In this document: in pieces, positions 39,909 through 42,215 of the stretch | Numbering within the stretch: position 1 is the stretch's first letter | Layout of the letters: each line of letters starts with the position of its first letter | Source of the DNA: Acidobacteriota bacterium | GTDB lineage: Bacteria > Acidobacteriota > Vicinamibacteria > Vicinamibacterales > 2-12-FULL-66-21 | Reading direction: 5' to 3' | Length of the DNA stretch: 42,215 nucleotides | NCBI GenBank assembly: GCA_016184105.1 | Contig: JACPDI010000048.1 | Span: 1-42,215 of the forward strand | The notes under the pieces: generated by a model | The model's database searches: none | Seen by the model: the letters and a program-made list of their open reading frames with translations, nothing else | Told to the model about the DNA's origin: nothing | Translations under genes and position numbers: made by a program

Positions 39909-40645
39909 TGTTCGTGCTCCTCTTTAAGTTCGTCCAGCAGTCGGCGATCGTCGCCGGTGAGCGCCGCCCGCTCGAGCAGTTCCGGGCGCGTTTCGAGCGT
40001 CCGCCGCAGCGCCTCGCGCCGCCGCCACCGCTCGATCTCGGCGTGGTGGCCGGAGAGCAGCACGGGCGGCACCTCCGCGCCCCGGAAGTTCGCGGGGCGC
40101 GTGAACTGCGGATAATCCAGCAGGCCGCGCGCTAACGAATCGCGCGCGACCGATTCTTCGTCGCCGACGACGCCGGGCAGCAGCCGCGCGACGGCATCCA
40201 CGATCACCAGCGCCGGCAGCTCCCCGCCGGTCAGCACGTAATCGCCGATCGAGACTTCCTCGGTGGCCAGCTGCTGCCGGACCCGGTCGTCCACCCCTTC
40301 GTACCGGCCGCACAGGATCACCACGTGCGGCAGCGCGGCCAGCCTCTCGGCCGCCGCGTGGTCGAACGGCCGGCCGTCGGGCGTCGTCAGGATGACGGCT
40401 GACGGCCGGCCGCGGCTGGCGGCAATCGTGTCGACGGCGCGGAAGAACGGCTCGGGCTTCATCACCATGCCCGGCCCTCCCCCGTAGGCGACATCGTCCA
40501 CGACGTGGTGCTTGTCGTCCGTGAACGCCCGCAGGTCGTGGATGCGCACGTCGAAGAGCCCGCGCTCGATCGCCCGGCCGAGGACCCCCTCGCGCAGGGA
40601 TGCCTCCACCATCGCCGGGAAAATCGTGACGATCTCGAATGTCAT
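39905..40645 (-). CDS. trmD: tRNA (guanine37-N1)-methyltransferase
   Basis: TrmD makes m1G37 and prevents +1 frameshifting. The 246-aa SPOUT enzyme has [55 protein letters not shown] and [20 protein letters not shown], with the SAM knot. Follows rimM after 4 nt. Confidence 0.97.
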   Translation of the reverse strand: MTFEIVTIFPAMVEASLREGVLGRAIERGLFDVRIHDLRAFTDDKHHVVDDVAYGGGPGMVMKPEPFFRAVDTIAASRGRPSAVILTTPDGRPFDHAAAERLAALPHVVILCGRYEGVDDRVRQQLATEEVSIGDYVLTGGELPALVIVDAVARLLPGVVGDEESVARDSLARGLLDYPQFTRPANFRGAEVPPVLLSGHHAEIERWRRREALRRTLETRPELLERAALTGDDRRLLDELKEEHEQ

Positions 40646-40649
40646 GCCC

Positions 40650-41204
40650 TTAAGGGCGGCGGCTCTCGTTCAGTTCGATCAGCCCCTCGGGCGGCGCGAT
40701 GACGATCGTGCGCCGCTCCGGCTCGACCGACACGCAGATTTCGCTCGCCAGCGGAATGAGCACCTCGCCGCGGCGCGTGTCCACCACCAGGGTGCTGCGC
40801 TCGGTGGGCCCTTCCACCGCCTTCACCGTGCCCACCACCCTGCCTTCGGCGGTCTTCACCTCGCACCCGACCAGGTGGTGGCGATAGAACGCCCCTTCAG
40901 GGAGCGCCACCAGCTCGGACTCGGGCACGCGCAACTCGGCGCCCGCCAGCGCCTCGGCGTCGTCCATCGTCGCCACCCCTTCGAACCCGAGCACGGGCCG
41001 TCCCTGGTGAAACCGCACGCTCCTGATGGCGAGCGGTTTCGGCGCGCCGGCCGCGCCGGACACGAAGACGGTCCGTCCCGGCTGGAACCGTTCCTCCGGA
41101 AAATCGGTGTCCGGATTGACGATCACCTGGCCCTTGTTCCCGTGGGCGCGCGCGACGCGCCCGACAAGGACCAACGACCGAAAGTCAGTCTCTGAACTCG
41201 ACAT
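40650..41204 (-). CDS. rimM: 16S rRNA processing protein RimM
   Basis: RimM assists 30S head maturation and binds S19. The 184-aa protein has [19 protein letters not shown], the [14 protein letters not shown] segment, then the PRC-barrel half ([40 protein letters not shown]). ATG 41204 overlaps khpA by 20 bp. Confidence 0.93.
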   Translation of the reverse strand: MSSSETDFRSLVLVGRVARAHGNKGQVIVNPDTDFPEERFQPGRTVFVSGAAGAPKPLAIRSVRFHQGRPVLGFEGVATMDDAEALAGAELRVPESELVALPEGAFYRHHLVGCEVKTAEGRVVGTVKAVEGPTERSTLVVDTRRGEVLIPLASEICVSVEPERRTIVIAPPEGLIELNESRRP

Positions 41205-41424
41205 TCACGCGCCGGTCCTCCAGTTCCGCCGCGGCCGCGGCGAGCGCGCGAATGGCCGCCGCCGTGCGTCCCTGCCGCCCGATGACGCGCCCGAGATCCC
41301 CCGGCGCCATGAACAGCTCCACGAGGAGCTGACCGCGGTGATCCGTCTCGGTCACCTTCACGTCGCCCGGGTGATCGGCAAGCGCCCGCGCGACGACCTC
41401 GACGACGTCGCGCGCGCGGCTCAT
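41185..41424 (-). CDS. khpA: KH-domain RNA-binding protein KhpA
   Basis: A 79-aa KH protein with the GxxG loop in GDLGRVIGRQGRTAAAIRAL. In Gram-positives KhpA pairs with KhpB in sRNA binding. It sits in the conserved place between rpsP and rimM and overlaps the rpsP stop as ATGA. Confidence 0.92.
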   Translation of the reverse strand: MSRARDVVEVVARALADHPGDVKVTETDHRGQLLVELFMAPGDLGRVIGRQGRTAAAIRALAAAAAELEDRRVNVEFRD

Positions 41425-41693
41425 GACGCCGCCTGTTCCGTCGCCGCCGCGGCCGGCTGCGCGGGGATCCGCGCCACCAGCGTGCGCAGGCTGTCGGACG
41501 CCTTCGCGCCCTGCTTCAGCCAGTACTCGAGCCGCTCGCGGTTGATGTTCAGCCGCTCGGGCCTCGTGCGCGGGTTGTAGTCGCCGAGCACCTCCACGAA
41601 GCTGCCGTCGCGCGGGCTCGTCTTCTCGGTGACGACCACGCGGAAGAAGGGCCGCTTCTTGGATCCGGCCCGACGCATGCGAATGACCAACAT
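41421..41693 (-). CDS. rpsP: 30S ribosomal protein S16
   Basis: 90 aa, starting MLVIRMRRAGSKKRPFFRVV, with the usual FVEVLGDYNPRTRPERLNIN and YWLKQGAKASDSLR. A short Ala/Gln-rich tail is added. ATG 41693, 46 bp after ffh. Confidence 0.97.
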   Translation of the reverse strand: MLVIRMRRAGSKKRPFFRVVVTEKTSPRDGSFVEVLGDYNPRTRPERLNINRERLEYWLKQGAKASDSLRTLVARIPAQPAAAATEQAAS

Positions 41694-41708
41694 TCTCGTC
41701 CTCTTCTT

Positions 41709-41730
41709 CCGCCGGCCTGAAGGCCGGCGG
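41709..41730. repeat. Palindrome in the ffh-rpsP gap
   Basis: CCGCCGGCCT-GA-AGGCCGGCGG is a perfect 10-bp inverted repeat with a 2-nt loop, followed by CTACACCTG. The tight hairpin occupies half of the 46-bp gap. It has no T run, so it is more REP-like than a terminator. Confidence 0.75.
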
Positions 41731-41739
41731 CTACACCTG

Positions 41740-42215
41740 TTACTTCATCATCGATCGGAGCGCCTTCATGTTCGGCCGCCCCTTCTTGCCCAGACCCGTC
41801 AGGCCGCCCATCATCTTGAGCATCTTCTTCATCTGCACGAACTGCTTCAGGAGGCGGTTGACCTCCTCGACGCTCGTCCCGCTGCCGCGCGCGATCCGCT
41901 TGCGGCGGCTGCCGTTGATGATGTCGTGCCGCCGGCGCTCCTGCGCCGTCATCGACCCGATGATGGCCTCGATGCGCAGGACCTGCCGGTCGTCGATCTC
42001 CTCGCGCTGCTTCGACAGCTCCTTCACGCTGCCCATCCCGGGGATGAGCCCGATGATGTGCTCGAGGGGCCCCATCTTGCGAATGGTCCGCAGCTGCTCG
42101 CGAAAATCCTCGAGGGTGAACTCGTTCGCGCGGAGCTTCCGTTCCAGCTTCTCCGCGTCTTCCTGCGTGACGGCCTGCTCCGCCTTCTCGATGAGCGTGA
42201 GCACGTCGCCCATGC
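41740..42215 (-). CDS. ffh: Signal recognition particle protein Ffh (C-terminal part)
   Basis: Ffh binds signal sequences and 4.5S RNA for cotranslational targeting. The window holds about the last 158 codons, covering the end of the G domain and the M domain: MGDVLTLIEKAEQAV, FTLEDFREQLRTIRKMGPLE, IPGM and the RNA/signal-binding helices RIARGSGTSVEEVNRLLKQF, followed by a Met-rich tail (KKMLKMMGG). The GTPase domain lies beyond the window end. Confidence 0.95.
   Translation of the reverse strand, partial: MGDVLTLIEKAEQAVTQEDAEKLERKLRANEFTLEDFREQLRTIRKMGPLEHIIGLIPGMGSVKELSKQREEIDDRQVLRIEAIIGSMTAQERRRHDIINGSRRKRIARGSGTSVEEVNRLLKQFVQMKKMLKMMGGLTGLGKKGRPNMKALRSMMK

Overview
This GC-rich window comes from a Gram-negative, type IV-piliated bacterium. 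It carries outer-membrane genes (PilQ secretin, a second secretin, LolA), diaminopimelate-type peptidoglycan genes (mpl) and a FmdB / split-Soret-type cytochrome pair. Gene content and the style of intergenic repeats make me think of Acidobacteriota, perhaps Vicinamibacteria, but this is inference because no 16S gene is present. Most of the window is dense housekeeping sequence. Three intervals are mobile or decayed.

Layout. (1) 1-4016, minus: a pilus assembly operon pilMN(fused)-pilO-pilP-pilQ, with pilQ cut by the window edge. (2) 4307-8106, plus: a translation operon rplM-rpsI-rpsB-tsf-pyrH-frr with a near-consensus promoter, followed by thrC (plus) and pfkA (minus). (3) 10596-12266: tRNA-Ala(CGC) with a small decayed integrative element in its 3' end. 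The element is marked by a 44-bp direct repeat of the tRNA 3' half, a broken tyrosine integrase remnant and a 36-nt piece of an initiator-type tRNA. (4) 12357-13957, minus: a diheme split-Soret-like cytochrome, a small orphan protein and FmdB. (5) 14390-17260: a 2.87-kb IS1-family transposon with perfect 18-bp terminal inverted repeats and a 9-bp target duplication. It carries an HslV/proteasome-like Ntn hydrolase and four small cargo genes. (6) 17313-23893, plus: a Cys-less rhodanese, a PolX paralogue with a ruined polymerase site but an intact PHP nuclease, a DUF2723 glycosyltransferase-like membrane protein, LolA and a TPR-secretin.

(7) 23978-31219, minus: a peptidoglycan salvage and synthesis operon nagZ-ldcA-mpl-pxpB-pxpC-murB-murA with ATGA/GTGA overlaps at most junctions. 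MurA has Asp in place of the catalytic Cys, a change known to give fosfomycin insensitivity. (8) 31246-34192, plus: a GHMP kinase, a canonical PolX and a small protein. The kinase faces nagZ across a 26-bp gap holding a self-complementary CATTATAATG, a likely bidirectional promoter. (9) 34215-42215, minus: RodZ, ThiE, small membrane and TPR proteins, then the conserved ffh-rpsP-khpA-rimM-trmD-rplS-rnhB order, with ffh cut by the window edge.

Two patterns recur across the window. First, several -10 hexamers lie only 6-12 nt before a start codon (transposase, pfkA, GHMP kinase, rhodanese, pyrH, lolA), which suggests leaderless or very short-leader mRNAs. Second, gaps hold short repeats: two long palindromic cassettes with 14-nt loops, a single 23-bp palindrome, and tandem heptamer/octamer words such as CACGTCG, GGCACGAG and TGGTGATT.
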